Shown here piece by piece: positions 41,281 to 50,063 of a DNA stretch of 64,000 bases. The DNA lies in contig NW_013657672.1 of NCBI RefSeq assembly GCF_000142905.1, positions 197,670 through 261,669 of the forward strand. The letters are read 5' to 3'. Made by a program: the position numbers and the translations under genes. The notes below the pieces were generated by a model. That model worked only from the letters and a program-made list of their open reading frames with translations. It did no database searches and had not been told where the DNA came from. Numbering within the stretch: position 1 is the first letter of the stretch; each line of letters opens with the position of its first letter. The DNA is from Thecamonas trahens ATCC 50062 (lineage: Eukaryota; Apusozoa; Apusomonadida; Apusomonadidae).

Positions 41281-42734
41281 TCACAGCTTGGACGCCGAAC
41301 TTGGCTCGACGCCGCTCTCGAGTGCGGCGCAAAGCCGCTCTTCGTCAAGCTTGACAAGCTCGACCGCAAAGCCGCGAGTCCGGGTTAGCACGTACGTGCC
41401 CGAAGAAGCCTCGCGGGTCTTGACACGGAAGCCGTCGGGGGTAAGCGCGCCGATGTGCGTCTCGGTCGGAACGACAAAGTCGTGCCGCAGCCCATCGCGG
41501 TCCTGGCCGTGGAACCGGATCGAGCCGCCCGAGCTGACAGCAATCGCGGTGATGGCCGAGCCGCGGTTGTCAGGCGCAGACATGTCCGAGTACGAAGTGT
41601 CGGCAATGACAAAGGTGATGCGTGCATCGCCGCCAGCAGGCACAACCATGACTGTCGGCGACTGGCCGTGCGGGGTGTGCCCGGTGATGACCCTCGTCAC
41701 GCCCGACGCCGCCAAATACGCCAGAACGCGCGCCGATGGCGGCTTGGCCGCGCCGTTGTCGAGGAATGAGGCGTACATGACACCGCGCCCGCCCACCCAC
41801 CGGGAACGCCATAGTCCATCAGCGAGTTGCCGCCGCGCCGAGTGCACGCCGGCGGATCCTCCCACTGCGGCGATGCATCCCACTGCGCCATTTGCTCGTT
41901 GTACCACGCGTTGAGGGCAGCCACCCACTCGGCAACGCCCAGCTCGGGTGGCGGCGCAGTGGCAAGCGTGTCGATGCCAGGCGCAGGCGACGGAAGGACT
42001 TGCGCGCCGTCAAGCGGCGGCACGTACCCGATGTTGGCGTCGTTGACCGCACCGTGGACAAAGAGCGTGCCATCCACCAGGGCGGCAATTTGGCCTTGAA
42101 GCAGGTACTTGTGCAACACACCGCCCTTGGCCGCCGCGCCCACATACGAGGCGTAAACTTGCGCGTCGGTGATAGACTCGGTCGATGCGGCGCCGGCCAG
42201 GATAGCAAGCTCCTCGCGGCGGCGATCAAAGGCACCCTCGGAGCCCATGGTGCAGTCGAGCATCCAGCGGAGCCGGGCCGACGGTGTGTCCTGGAAGCCC
42301 TTCTCGACCAGATAGTCCGGATACAGTTTGCGCTTGGCCTCCTCCACCCAGTAGAGAGTGAACATGTCGTCAGCCGGCGTGGGGTGGGCAAGCTCGGCCG
42401 AGAATCGCAGCTTGTTAACGTCGCGGTTGCCGACGAGGAGAAAGACCCGCTCCGGAAAGGCCTCCTTGAAGGCCAGCAGGCAAGCAATGACCCTCAGATC
42501 GCCGTTGCCCTTGTCGCACACATCGCCACCGTATACAAACACTGCGCCGTCTGCCTCAGCCTCTGGCGTAAAGACCAGGTTAGGGAGCGGGCCCGCAGCA
42601 GAGCCGAGCCGGGCCGGGTGGTCGGGCGCAGCGGTGGCGAAGCAGACCACCGTCGACTCTTCCACATATCGGCAAAAGTACTCGGCGTTGCCTTCCACAT
42701 CGGTCACATACCCTATGGGTCGACCGCTGTCCAT
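41281..42734 (-). CDS. Calcineurin-like metallophosphoesterase; one frame break
   Basis: About 484 aa from ATG 42734 (MDSGRPIGYVTDVEG). Metallophosphoesterase motifs: YVTDVEGN in the place of the D-x-H site (no His), FVYGGDVCDKGNGD (GDxxD), LLVGNRD (GNxD/H), LFVHGAVN and, after a frame break, VITGHTPHGQSP (GHTP). The break lies at about 41791-41804 (GC-rich run CCCACCCACCGGG); adding one base joins NSLMDYGVPG to WVGGRGVMYASF. The GDVCDKG and GNRD signatures resemble PPP-superfamily and ApaH-like phosphatases; the substrate is unknown. Divergent from the methyltransferase gene with about 116 bp between starts. Confidence 0.82.
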
Positions 42735-42850
42735 AGTTACAGAATGGGGTGGAGGAGTGGGGAGGGGGAGGAGGGGGGCGTTGGAAGGGTATCCAATGGA
42801 AGACAGGCTGTCGGCCCGACTCACCCGATGATGCTCTCCTTGGCGTGGAG

Positions 42851-43669
42851 ATGGAGGCATGGTCTGAGTCTGCTTCACACCTCACCAGAGCCACGAGTGC
42901 TGGACGGGAGGGGATGTGCGTGGACTCTGGCGAGGGGCGTCGTCGTCTGTGTAGGCTGGCGTGCCGTCTGGAGCTGTGGATGGTGGCGGGCTCGGTGGTG
43001 GTGGTGGCTCTGCTGGCCGGCGTGGCTTTCTTTGACGATGCGCGCTGGTTGGTCGCCACCCAGATGGCGGCGCCGACGTGGGGCATCGGGAGTGTGGTGG
43101 CGGTCATCTACGACGCAAGTGCCGCTCACATGGCAGTGCTGGATCAGGTTCGATGCGAGCCGTGCTCGCGAGTCCTCGAGATCGGGCCGGGCACAGGCCG
43201 TGTGCTCCCGTATCTGGTGGCGAGGGCCGGTGGGCCCGGCTTCGCTCACGTGGCCGCCATCGAGCGTGCGCCAGCCATGTGTCGCGCACTTGGTGCATTG
43301 TACGGGTCTTGGATCGACGCAGGCACACTCTCTGTTGCCTGCAGGGACGTCCAGCTCACGCCAGTCCCGTTTGAAGCCCAAGCCGCCTTTGATCTGGTCA
43401 CTTGGCATGGCCTTCTCGAGCACCTAGAAGATCCGATCGAAGTCCTGGAGAACATACATGCTCTCCTTGCGCCACACGCCCGCATTGTGTCATGTGGTGC
43501 TTCCGACGCTGCCCGCAGTACCGCCGTGTGGTGGGCCAAGTACCTGGCCCAGCCCCACATGGACGAAGCCGAGCACGTGGCGTGGTTTGAAGACGCTAGC
43601 TACGTGGTCGATGGCGTGCTGCGATCACCAGATGGCCTTGTCACTTGTGTTGTAGCCATGCCAGCATAG
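42851..43669 (+). CDS. Membrane-anchored class I SAM-dependent methyltransferase
   Basis: About 272 aa from ATG 42851; other in-frame ATGs lie nearby, so the start is uncertain. One TM helix near the N-terminus (LWMVAGSVVVVALLAGVAFF), then a Rossmann methyltransferase: motif I VLEIGPGTGRVLPYL, an acidic motif II region (VAAIERAPAMCRAL), and motif IV/V (FDLVTWHGLLEHLEDPIEVL). The TM-plus-methyltransferase layout resembles METTL7-type ER/lipid-droplet enzymes; substrate unknown. Followed closely (84 bp) by the deubiquitinase on the same strand, but eukaryotic spacing gives no operon. Confidence 0.75.
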   Translation: MEAWSESASHLTRATSAGREGMCVDSGEGRRRLCRLACRLELWMVAGSVVVVALLAGVAFFDDARWLVATQMAAPTWGIGSVVAVIYDASAAHMAVLDQVRCEPCSRVLEIGPGTGRVLPYLVARAGGPGFAHVAAIERAPAMCRALGALYGSWIDAGTLSVACRDVQLTPVPFEAQAAFDLVTWHGLLEHLEDPIEVLENIHALLAPHARIVSCGASDAARSTAVWWAKYLAQPHMDEAEHVAWFEDASYVVDGVLRSPDGLVTCVVAMPA

Positions 43670-43753
43670 ATGCGGTCGGCGTGCTGTGGACAGAGTGACC
43701 AGCGGCTTGGGTGGGAGTCGGCTGCGCACCGCTCACACTGCCACACTTGACCC

Positions 43754-46653
43754 ATGAGCACCAAGGCCCGAGCCCAAGTGGCAGCCCAGCTGGCGGCTGC
43801 GTTGGACGCACCTGTGCTTCGGGAGGTCGGACAGAGCGTGTACGTTGGTGGGACTTGCGCCCCCATGGCTGGACAGGCGGTCGTCGGGAGCCGCCCATGG
43901 CGGGATCGTGAAGAATGGAAGGCCGAGGCGAGAGCAGGGAGAAGGGTGGGCAGGCGGTAGCTGCACTCACATGGCTATGGAGGTGTAGATATGTGGTACA
44001 TGCGCGCTGGCTGCGGAGTGTGGGAAGGTACTATGGACTGCAAGATCATCCATTCTTTGCGCCGGTGATGCTGGGTGCTCCCGCGGATGAGGCTGTTGAC
44101 GACGGCGTACCCGGGGTGGCCGAGACGGTGCCCGTGATCGATGAGGTGACAACGGCAATGACTGCCGGATCTGGGTTTGTAGCCATGCGCAAGGACGTTC
44201 GCGAAAAGGTCGACTTTGAGGTTATTCCTGAGGCGGCATGGCGAATGCTGCAAGAGGCGCACGGAGACGGGAGCGGTCCAGAGCTGTGCCGCAAGGTGGT
44301 GGCGCGCGGCAGCGGCAACCTCGGCGTCGAGCTCCACCCGCTTGTCCTGCATCTCATCAGTTACACAAGCCGGAACGGATTTGGTCCGCGGACTCTGGTG
44401 GTCCGGCCACGGGAGTGTGCAATGGCGGATCTTGTGGGCGACGTGCGGGCAGTGTTCGGATGGAGCAGCGAGACGCCGCTAGCAATGTGGCGGTCGGACG
44501 AGGCAGCGCCGACGTCCGAGACTGCGATGCAGAGAGCCGAGTACACACGGGTGGCGCTGAAGGCTGCGACGCTCGACGATGCAGAGCTTCTCGATGGCGC
44601 ATTGGTGGTTGTGGTCTCCGGCCCACTGGCTGAGAGCGGACAGCCCCCGTGGCGGGCGGCGGGCACAGGAGCGACGGTGGAGGGCCGAGCCGGACTTGCG
44701 GGACTCCGCAACTTGGGCAACACGTGCTTTATGAACGCGACGCTCCAGGCACTGTCGAACACGCCGCAGCTTGTGGCGTACTTTGCAAGCGGGGCGTTCG
44801 TTCGCGATGTGAACGTGGAGAACAAGCTAGGGACCGGCGGAGCGCTTGCAGCGGCTTGGGCAGATCTGGTGCGCGAGCTGTGGCTGGGACCCAAAGCTTC
44901 TGTGGCACCGAGCAAGTTCAAACGGGTGCTGGGGCAACTGGCGCCGCAGTTCTCGGACTTTAAGCAGCAGGACGCCCACGAACTGTTCTCATTTGTGCTC
45001 GATGGTCTCCACGAGGACGTCAACCTGGTGACTGACAAGCCGGTGACCGAGAAGCTCGAGCTAGAAGATGGGCAGGACGAGGCATGGCTGGCGGGTGAGT
45101 CGTGGGCGACGCATCTGCAGCGAAACAAGTCGGCGGTTGTTGACCTCTTCCATTTTCAGCTCAAGTCGACGGTGGTGTGCCCTCAGTGCGAGCGGGTGTC
45201 TGTGACGTTTGATCCGGCATGCGCGCTCTCTGTCCCGCTGCCGAGCTCGGGTAAGGCACGGATTGGACTGACCATGGTGTTTGCCAGTGCTACAAGTCCG
45301 CCGCTGAAGGCGTGCCTCGAGCTGGACGCCGAGTGCAACGTCGGGCACCTGAGGCACCAGTTGGCTTGCCTCACTGGAGTTCCCTCGGGCCAGATTGTGA
45401 TTGGAGCAGTGGATGACAGCCGACTTGGCAGCACGTTTGGAAACAAGAAGGCGCTATCCAAGGTGCCGCGTGCTGGCGGTGACGGGCCGTCGGTTGTGGC
45501 GTGGGAGCTTGCGCCGGGCTCGTCGCGCGCGCTGTATGTGCTGTTCCGCCGGCGGGATACCCGCGTTTGCGGCGGGTGCTCCGCGCCAGCGACTCGGCTG
45601 CGGTGCAAGCAGTGCAAGGTGCAGTACTACTGCTCGCGCGAGCACCAGGTTGCCGACTGGAAGTACCACAAGAAGCGGTGCGGCGTGGCGAGTACGCCGC
45701 CGCGGGCACGCATGGTGATCTTTGGCACACCACTGGTGATTGGCCACGATCTGGCAGCGCCGCAGCTGACCGGTCGGGCGCTGTATGCCACCATTGAGGC
45801 AGCCATTGCCGGGCGCGTGAGTAAGGCCTGGGCCAATGGGCCGTCCTCGCCGCCGCCGTATTTGCTACGGCTCTGCGATGCTGATGGCATCTCGTGTGCT
45901 GTCTGTGAGCCGGAAGCGCGCTGCCGCGGCTGCGCTGTGGCGTGGGACGCAGACGAGCCTGTGGCTGTGCCCAAGCGGGCGAGGGTGGTGGTGGACTTTG
46001 GCGGCGACGACGGCGGCAGCAGCGTGTTGCTGGGCGCGGCAGCGCCTGCTGTTGAGATCGACGAGTCTGCGGCGCGCGGGACGGGCATCACGCTCGGTGA
46101 GTGCGTGGCGCAGTTTGAGGCGTCGGAAGTGCTCGATGAGCACAACGAGTGGTACTGCAGCGTGTGCGCTCAGCACCAACAGGCGACACTGCAGATGAAG
46201 ATGTGGTCGGCGCCGCGGGTTCTCGTTGTGCATCTCAAGAGGTTCCGCCGGCGCGGCTGGACCGGGTTCTTTGGCACCAAGGTGACCGATGCAGTCGACT
46301 TTGACGAGACGCTTGATCTCCGCCCGTTTGTGGCCGGCGATGTCGATCCTGGCACGGGTGAGCCGTTTCCAGCCAGCATGCCGTACGTGCTGTACGCGGT
46401 GGTCAACCACATGGGCAACATGTACTCGGGCCACTACACGGCGTATGCGCGATCGCCGCGGGCGAACCTGAGCCAGGTGCTCGCCGAGCGCGACGCCGAC
46501 GCGACGGCGGCGCGCATCGGCGAGGTGGCGAGCGACCCGTGCCATGAGCAGTGGTGGCTCTACAATGACTCGACGGTGAGCAGGGTCTCTGCGGCGCGGG
46601 TGCTCAGCGACCGGAGCCACGCGTACATGTTGTTTTATATGCGGGCGTGGTGA
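43754..46653 (+). CDS. Ubiquitin-specific protease with DUSP, UBL and inserted MYND finger
   Basis: Exon 1 43754..43839, intron 43840..43988 (149 bp; GTACGT to GTGTAG), exon 2 43989..46653; 916 aa. The splice joins EVGQSV to YVVHARWLRSVGRYYG, the start of a DUSP domain (about 30-150). A UBL-like region (about 165-240) precedes the USP domain: Cys box GLRNLGNTCFMNATLQAL, QQDAHELFSFVLDGL, zinc ribbon CPQCERV, His box HMGNMYSGHYTAYA and YNDSTVSRV. A MYND finger (CGGCSAPATRLRCKQC to YYCSREHQVADWKYHKKRC) is inserted in the catalytic domain. DUSP-UBL-USP resembles USP4/11/15, while a MYND inside the USP core resembles USP19. Catalytic Cys and His are present, so active deubiquitination is expected. 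Confidence 0.92.
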
Positions 46654-46702
46654 GTCTAGAGTTACGATCAGGCCATGCGGTACATGCTATGTTTCGCCGC
46701 AA

Positions 46703-47332
46703 TCAAGCCATGCGGGCAATGGGTGCGTCGGCAACGTTGGCTACAACGCCCTGGACGTGGGCCACGAGCTCTTTGGTAATGGTCTCGGACTCGCGGGCGG
46801 CGTCGCAGCGAAACCATGTCTCGGGATCGGCAGCGGCCATGTCCTCGAAAATGCCACGGACAATCCGCTGGAACTCCTCCTTCTCATAGCGCTCGCCGCC
46901 GTAGCCACCGCGCTTGGCAGCATCCTCGATGGAGAGGTCCATGTAGATGATAGAGTCCGGCTTTGGCAGGCCGATCTCTGGCGCAGCGCACCACTCGAGG
47001 GAGTAGCCCTTGGCGGCGGTAAAGGCCATGCCCGAGTACGAGTAGCGGTCGACAATGAGGGTGGTACCGGCGGCAAGAGCCGCCTCGATGGCCGACGCAG
47101 CTTCCCAGCGGTTGGCAGCAAACAGAAGGTGCACCGCATGGTCGTCCAGCTCGGCAGCCTGCCGGAGGTAGGCGTCGAGCATGGAGCCGATGGCTGTCTC
47201 CCGCGCCGGGAACCGCATCTCGTCCACGGCCACGCCTGCCGCCCGCAACGCCGCCGTCACTGCCTTTGCCTGTGTCGACTTGCCACACCGGTCGATGCCC
47301 TCGAACAGGATGAAAGCGCCCCGAGCAGCCAT
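46703..47332 (-). CDS. Thymidylate kinase (dTMP kinase)
   Basis: 209 aa from ATG 47332. P-loop FEGIDRCGKSTQ (residues 10-21), DRYSYSGMAFTAAKG (dTMP binding, DRY-type motif), MDLSIEDAAKRGGYGGERYE (LID region with Arg) and the usual total length. It phosphorylates dTMP to dTDP with ATP, supplying dTTP. The P-loop carries an Arg (DRCGKS), as in type I eukaryotic/yeast enzymes. Converges on the USP gene with 49 bp between stops. Its start lies only 45 bp from the assembly gap, so the promoter is partly missing. Confidence 0.95.
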   Translation of the reverse strand: MAARGAFILFEGIDRCGKSTQAKAVTAALRAAGVAVDEMRFPARETAIGSMLDAYLRQAAELDDHAVHLLFAANRWEAASAIEAALAAGTTLIVDRYSYSGMAFTAAKGYSLEWCAAPEIGLPKPDSIIYMDLSIEDAAKRGGYGGERYEKEEFQRIVRGIFEDMAAADPETWFRCDAARESETITKELVAHVQGVVANVADAPIARMA

Positions 47333-47376
47333 TGTAGATTTGTAAAGGGAGGAGTGAGAGAGGGGTCGACCGGGGC

Positions 47377-47476
47377 NNNNNNNNNNNNNNNNNNNNNNNN
47401 NNNNNNNNNNNNNNNNNNNNNNNNNNNNNNNNNNNNNNNNNNNNNNNNNNNNNNNNNNNNNNNNNNNNNNNNNNNN
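47377..47476. other. Assembly gap (100 N)
   Basis: Exactly 100 unknown bases, the conventional placeholder for a scaffold gap of unknown size. It separates the thymidylate kinase start from a truncated prefoldin gene; the missing sequence contains at least the prefoldin C-terminus. Confidence 0.99.
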
Positions 47477-47755
47477 CTTCTCGGTGGAGGCCATACGCTG
47501 CTCGAGAGCCTTCTTGGTCTTGTCCAGCTCTGTGATCTTGGCCTTGTAATCGTCGAGCTTGGCGTTGGCCTCGGCGACGACCTCGTCCATTGACTTGTGA
47601 AGGTACATCTTGCCCACGGTGACGTAGGTCTTGGCATCGGCCGAGAGCTCGGCCAGATCGCGCAGCGTCAGCTCGGTCCGGCGACGCTCACGCTCGTACG
47701 AGTTGAGCGATGAGACAACCTGCCCATACGACCGCTTGAGGCGCGAATATTGCTC
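47477..47755 (-). CDS. Prefoldin subunit 1-like protein, partial (interrupted by the gap)
   Basis: 93 visible residues of a coiled-coil protein: RERRRTELTLRDLAELS, DAKTYVTVGKMYLHKSMDEV, LDKTKKALEQRM. This is the beta-prefoldin core (coiled coil, beta-hairpin with VGKMY, second coiled coil) closest to PFDN1, a subunit of the chaperone complex that delivers actin and tubulin to CCT. The visible exon starts after a CACACAG acceptor at 47756, so the N-terminal exon lies upstream; I could not find a GTACG donor. GTGGAA or GTAGGG donors between 47875 and 47955 are possible. The C-terminus is lost in the N gap. Confidence 0.78.
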
Positions 47756-47974
47756 CTGTGTGTGAGGGAAGGGGGAGGGGGAGAGGGTGAGTCTGCGCCA
47801 TGTCTTGGTCTGGTCTGTCTGGCCTGGTCTGGTCTGTCTGGCCTGGTCTGTCTGTCTGGCCTGTCTGTCTGGCCCTACCTGCTCAGCACGGAAACCTCCC
47901 TTCCCTTCCTCCCTTCCTCCCTCCCCCCCCCCCCCTTCCGCCCCCCTTCCACCTTGCCCACACCGTCTCCTGCC

Positions 47975-49039
47975 ATGCACCTGGCCCGCCGTAGAATCTA
48001 CTCGACAGGGCCACAGCCCCGCACTCCGCCGTCGACACCACTGAGTGAGGATGACAAGGCCGCCCTTCTCCCACCGCCGCTCGAGTCGTCAGAGGTGCTG
48101 CGGCCCGAGCCGATGGCCCCATGTCGCTCGGCTTTGGGGCCCACCTCCTCCCCCGCCGCCGAGTTGGCCTCGGCGCGGCATCCTCACCCCGGCTCGCCGC
48201 CAAAGGCCGAGGACGATAACGAGGCCGCCGAGGCCGCCGCCGGCAGCGAGCTGGACAACGCCGCAGCGCTACAAAGCAGGACCGAACTGGCGCAGGCAGA
48301 GTACGGGCCCGAGTATGTGGTCAATCTGCTGGCGATGGAGACCCGGTACGCCGAGTCCCACGCATCGGTCCGTGCAGCCCACGTCCCGCTCCGCTACAAC
48401 GCTGTCGTCTGGCTGCTGCGAGTGGCTGAGGCGCAAGCACTCGGCTCGGAGACCTTCTTCCATGCGGTTGCGCTGATGGACCGCATGGAGGCTGCCATCA
48501 AGGTCCGGCCCAAGCATGTTCGCCTCGTCGCCGGCGCCGCACTCCTGATTGCCTGCAAGGTGCGCGAGCCCGAGGGTAAGACCTGTTTTGACCTCATTGC
48601 CGCCCTCGTTCCCTGCCCAACGGTCAGGCTGCGCAGAATGGAGGCGCTTGTTCTCCACCACATGGGCTGGCGCGTCAACGACGTCACTCCGCACCTGTTT
48701 GTCGAGTCACTCCTGCCGTCGCTCGCCGCGCCGCCGCCAACCCGCGAGGCGCTTCGCACTCGGGCTCACTTTTACATCGAGCTCGCCTGCCACGACGCAT
48801 CGCTTGTCACCACTTACCCGTCGGTCCTCGCTGTCGCCTCGCTCGCGCTTGCGGCCTCTGATACCTCGATCGCCGAAGGCCCGATGCCGCGGGCCGACGT
48901 GCTCGATGGTGCCTCTGCCGCTCTCTCGGCCGACCCGGCCGCCGTTGCCGCCGCTGTATCCGCCTTGCGAACCGCCCTCAAGTCCATGGCCCAGCGCGGC
49001 ACGCTCATCCTTGCTCCCCATAGTGAGTCATGCCCCTGA
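47975..49039 (+). CDS. Cyclin-box protein
   Basis: 354 aa from ATG 47975. A Pro/Ala-rich N-terminus of about 110 residues precedes a cyclin N-box: AAHVPLRYNAVVWLLRVAEA, FFHAVALMDRMEAAI, VRLVAGAALLIACKVREPEG, RRMEALVLHHMGWRVNDVTP. A cyclin C-terminal domain follows (AHFYIELACHDASLV, PSVLAVASLALAAS). The layout is that of A/B/D-type mitotic or G1 cyclins that bind a CDK. No clear destruction box was seen. A C-rich tract precedes the start. Confidence 0.87.
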   Translation: MHLARRRIYSTGPQPRTPPSTPLSEDDKAALLPPPLESSEVLRPEPMAPCRSALGPTSSPAAELASARHPHPGSPPKAEDDNEAAEAAAGSELDNAAALQSRTELAQAEYGPEYVVNLLAMETRYAESHASVRAAHVPLRYNAVVWLLRVAEAQALGSETFFHAVALMDRMEAAIKVRPKHVRLVAGAALLIACKVREPEGKTCFDLIAALVPCPTVRLRRMEALVLHHMGWRVNDVTPHLFVESLLPSLAAPPPTREALRTRAHFYIELACHDASLVTTYPSVLAVASLALAASDTSIAEGPMPRADVLDGASAALSADPAAVAAAVSALRTALKSMAQRGTLILAPHSESCP

Positions 49040-49193
49040 TAGCGGAGGAGCCCAACAGACCCCTTCCCCTTCCCCCGTCGCCGCCGCGCCGACCTTGACG
49101 GTCGGCGCAGCGAGCAAAGCAAAGCAAAAGTTGCCAAACACCAAGCCAACATGCACGATACGCAGAGCAGACGACCACTTCTCTCGCTTCCTG

Positions 49194-50063
49194 ATGGCCG
49201 CCGCACATATCACTCTGCCCGCAGCGCTGGAGGCGCTCGAGGCCGCAGGCCTTGGGTACGATCCATCGTCACGGGCGGTGACGGGGCCGAGTGAGGCTGC
49301 GGCGAGCGAGGCCGGTGTGGCGGCGGTGCAGGCGCTGGTGGTGGCGCTACTGACGGCGGCGCCGCTGGCGCTGCGGAGGGTTCCGCTCCCTGGCGGTTCT
49401 TACGTCCTCGCCTCGCCCGACTTCTCGACGGCGACGCGGGCACTAGTTTTAATCCAGGGCTCGGGCGGCGTCCGCATGGGACAGTGGTCGCGGACTCTCT
49501 GCCGCACCGCCTCGCTCAACGAGGGCACCATGCTGCCGTACGTCGAAGCGGCGGTGGCGGCCGGCGCAGGCGTCCTTGTCTGCAACCCGAACGAGAACTT
49601 TGACGCCGACGGCCACCCACTGGTGGGATCCGAGTCGCGCGAGGCGCACGTGGCGACAGTGTGGCAGCTGGCCACTGCGCCCGACTCGCCGCTCGCCGAC
49701 GACATCGGCCTGTCCTCGGTCACCCGCGTCGACGTCATGGTCCACTCGTACGGCGGGCGATGCATCCAGGCTCTGCTCGCGCATCCGGCTCTCGCTACTG
49801 ACTTTACCACTCGTGTCTCCAAGCTCGCGCTCACTGACTCGCTGTATAAGCCGACCGGCGATGGCGCGAGTTGGCTTGCTGCGCACGCCAAGCACTGGCT
49901 GGCGTCGCAGGCGCCGCTGGATACACCACTGGGCGACAAGGACTGGATGGGTGTGGCGTGCGTGTCTGCAGGCGTCACCGACCACGCGTCCACCAACGCC
50001 GCGGCCATGGCTTCGATTCTCCACTTTCTGGAGCTCAGCTCGCCGGAAGAAGACTGTGCATGA
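49194..50063 (+). CDS. ARB2-domain (FAM172A/ARB2A-like) protein
   Basis: 289 aa from ATG 49194 (MAAAHITLPAAL). ARB2 motifs: ALVLIQGSGGVRMGQWSRTL, then a Pro-poor core with VLVCNPNEN and VDVMVHSYGGRC (an alpha/beta-hydrolase-like nucleophile elbow). The family fold is hydrolase-like; FAM172A has been linked to Argonaute and co-transcriptional processing, and yeast Clr2/Hda1-associated proteins carry an ARB2 domain, so a nuclear RNA or chromatin role is inferred. The C-terminal 29 bp overlap the end of the convergent GPAA1 gene. Confidence 0.82.
   Translation: MAAAHITLPAALEALEAAGLGYDPSSRAVTGPSEAAASEAGVAAVQALVVALLTAAPLALRRVPLPGGSYVLASPDFSTATRALVLIQGSGGVRMGQWSRTLCRTASLNEGTMLPYVEAAVAAGAGVLVCNPNENFDADGHPLVGSESREAHVATVWQLATAPDSPLADDIGLSSVTRVDVMVHSYGGRCIQALLAHPALATDFTTRVSKLALTDSLYKPTGDGASWLAAHAKHWLASQAPLDTPLGDKDWMGVACVSAGVTDHASTNAAAMASILHFLELSSPEEDCA

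Noticed and set aside
13703-41804. Programmed -1 frameshifting as an explanation of frame breaks
   Set aside because: No canonical slippery heptamer is in the right phase at the sites; seven unrelated genes would need it, while missing homopolymer bases explain all of them.
41281-42878. Extending the phosphoesterase to the ATG at 42878
   Set aside because: The extra residues are Pro/His-rich, not conserved, and would overlap the methyltransferase start; the ATG at 42734 is followed at once by the domain.
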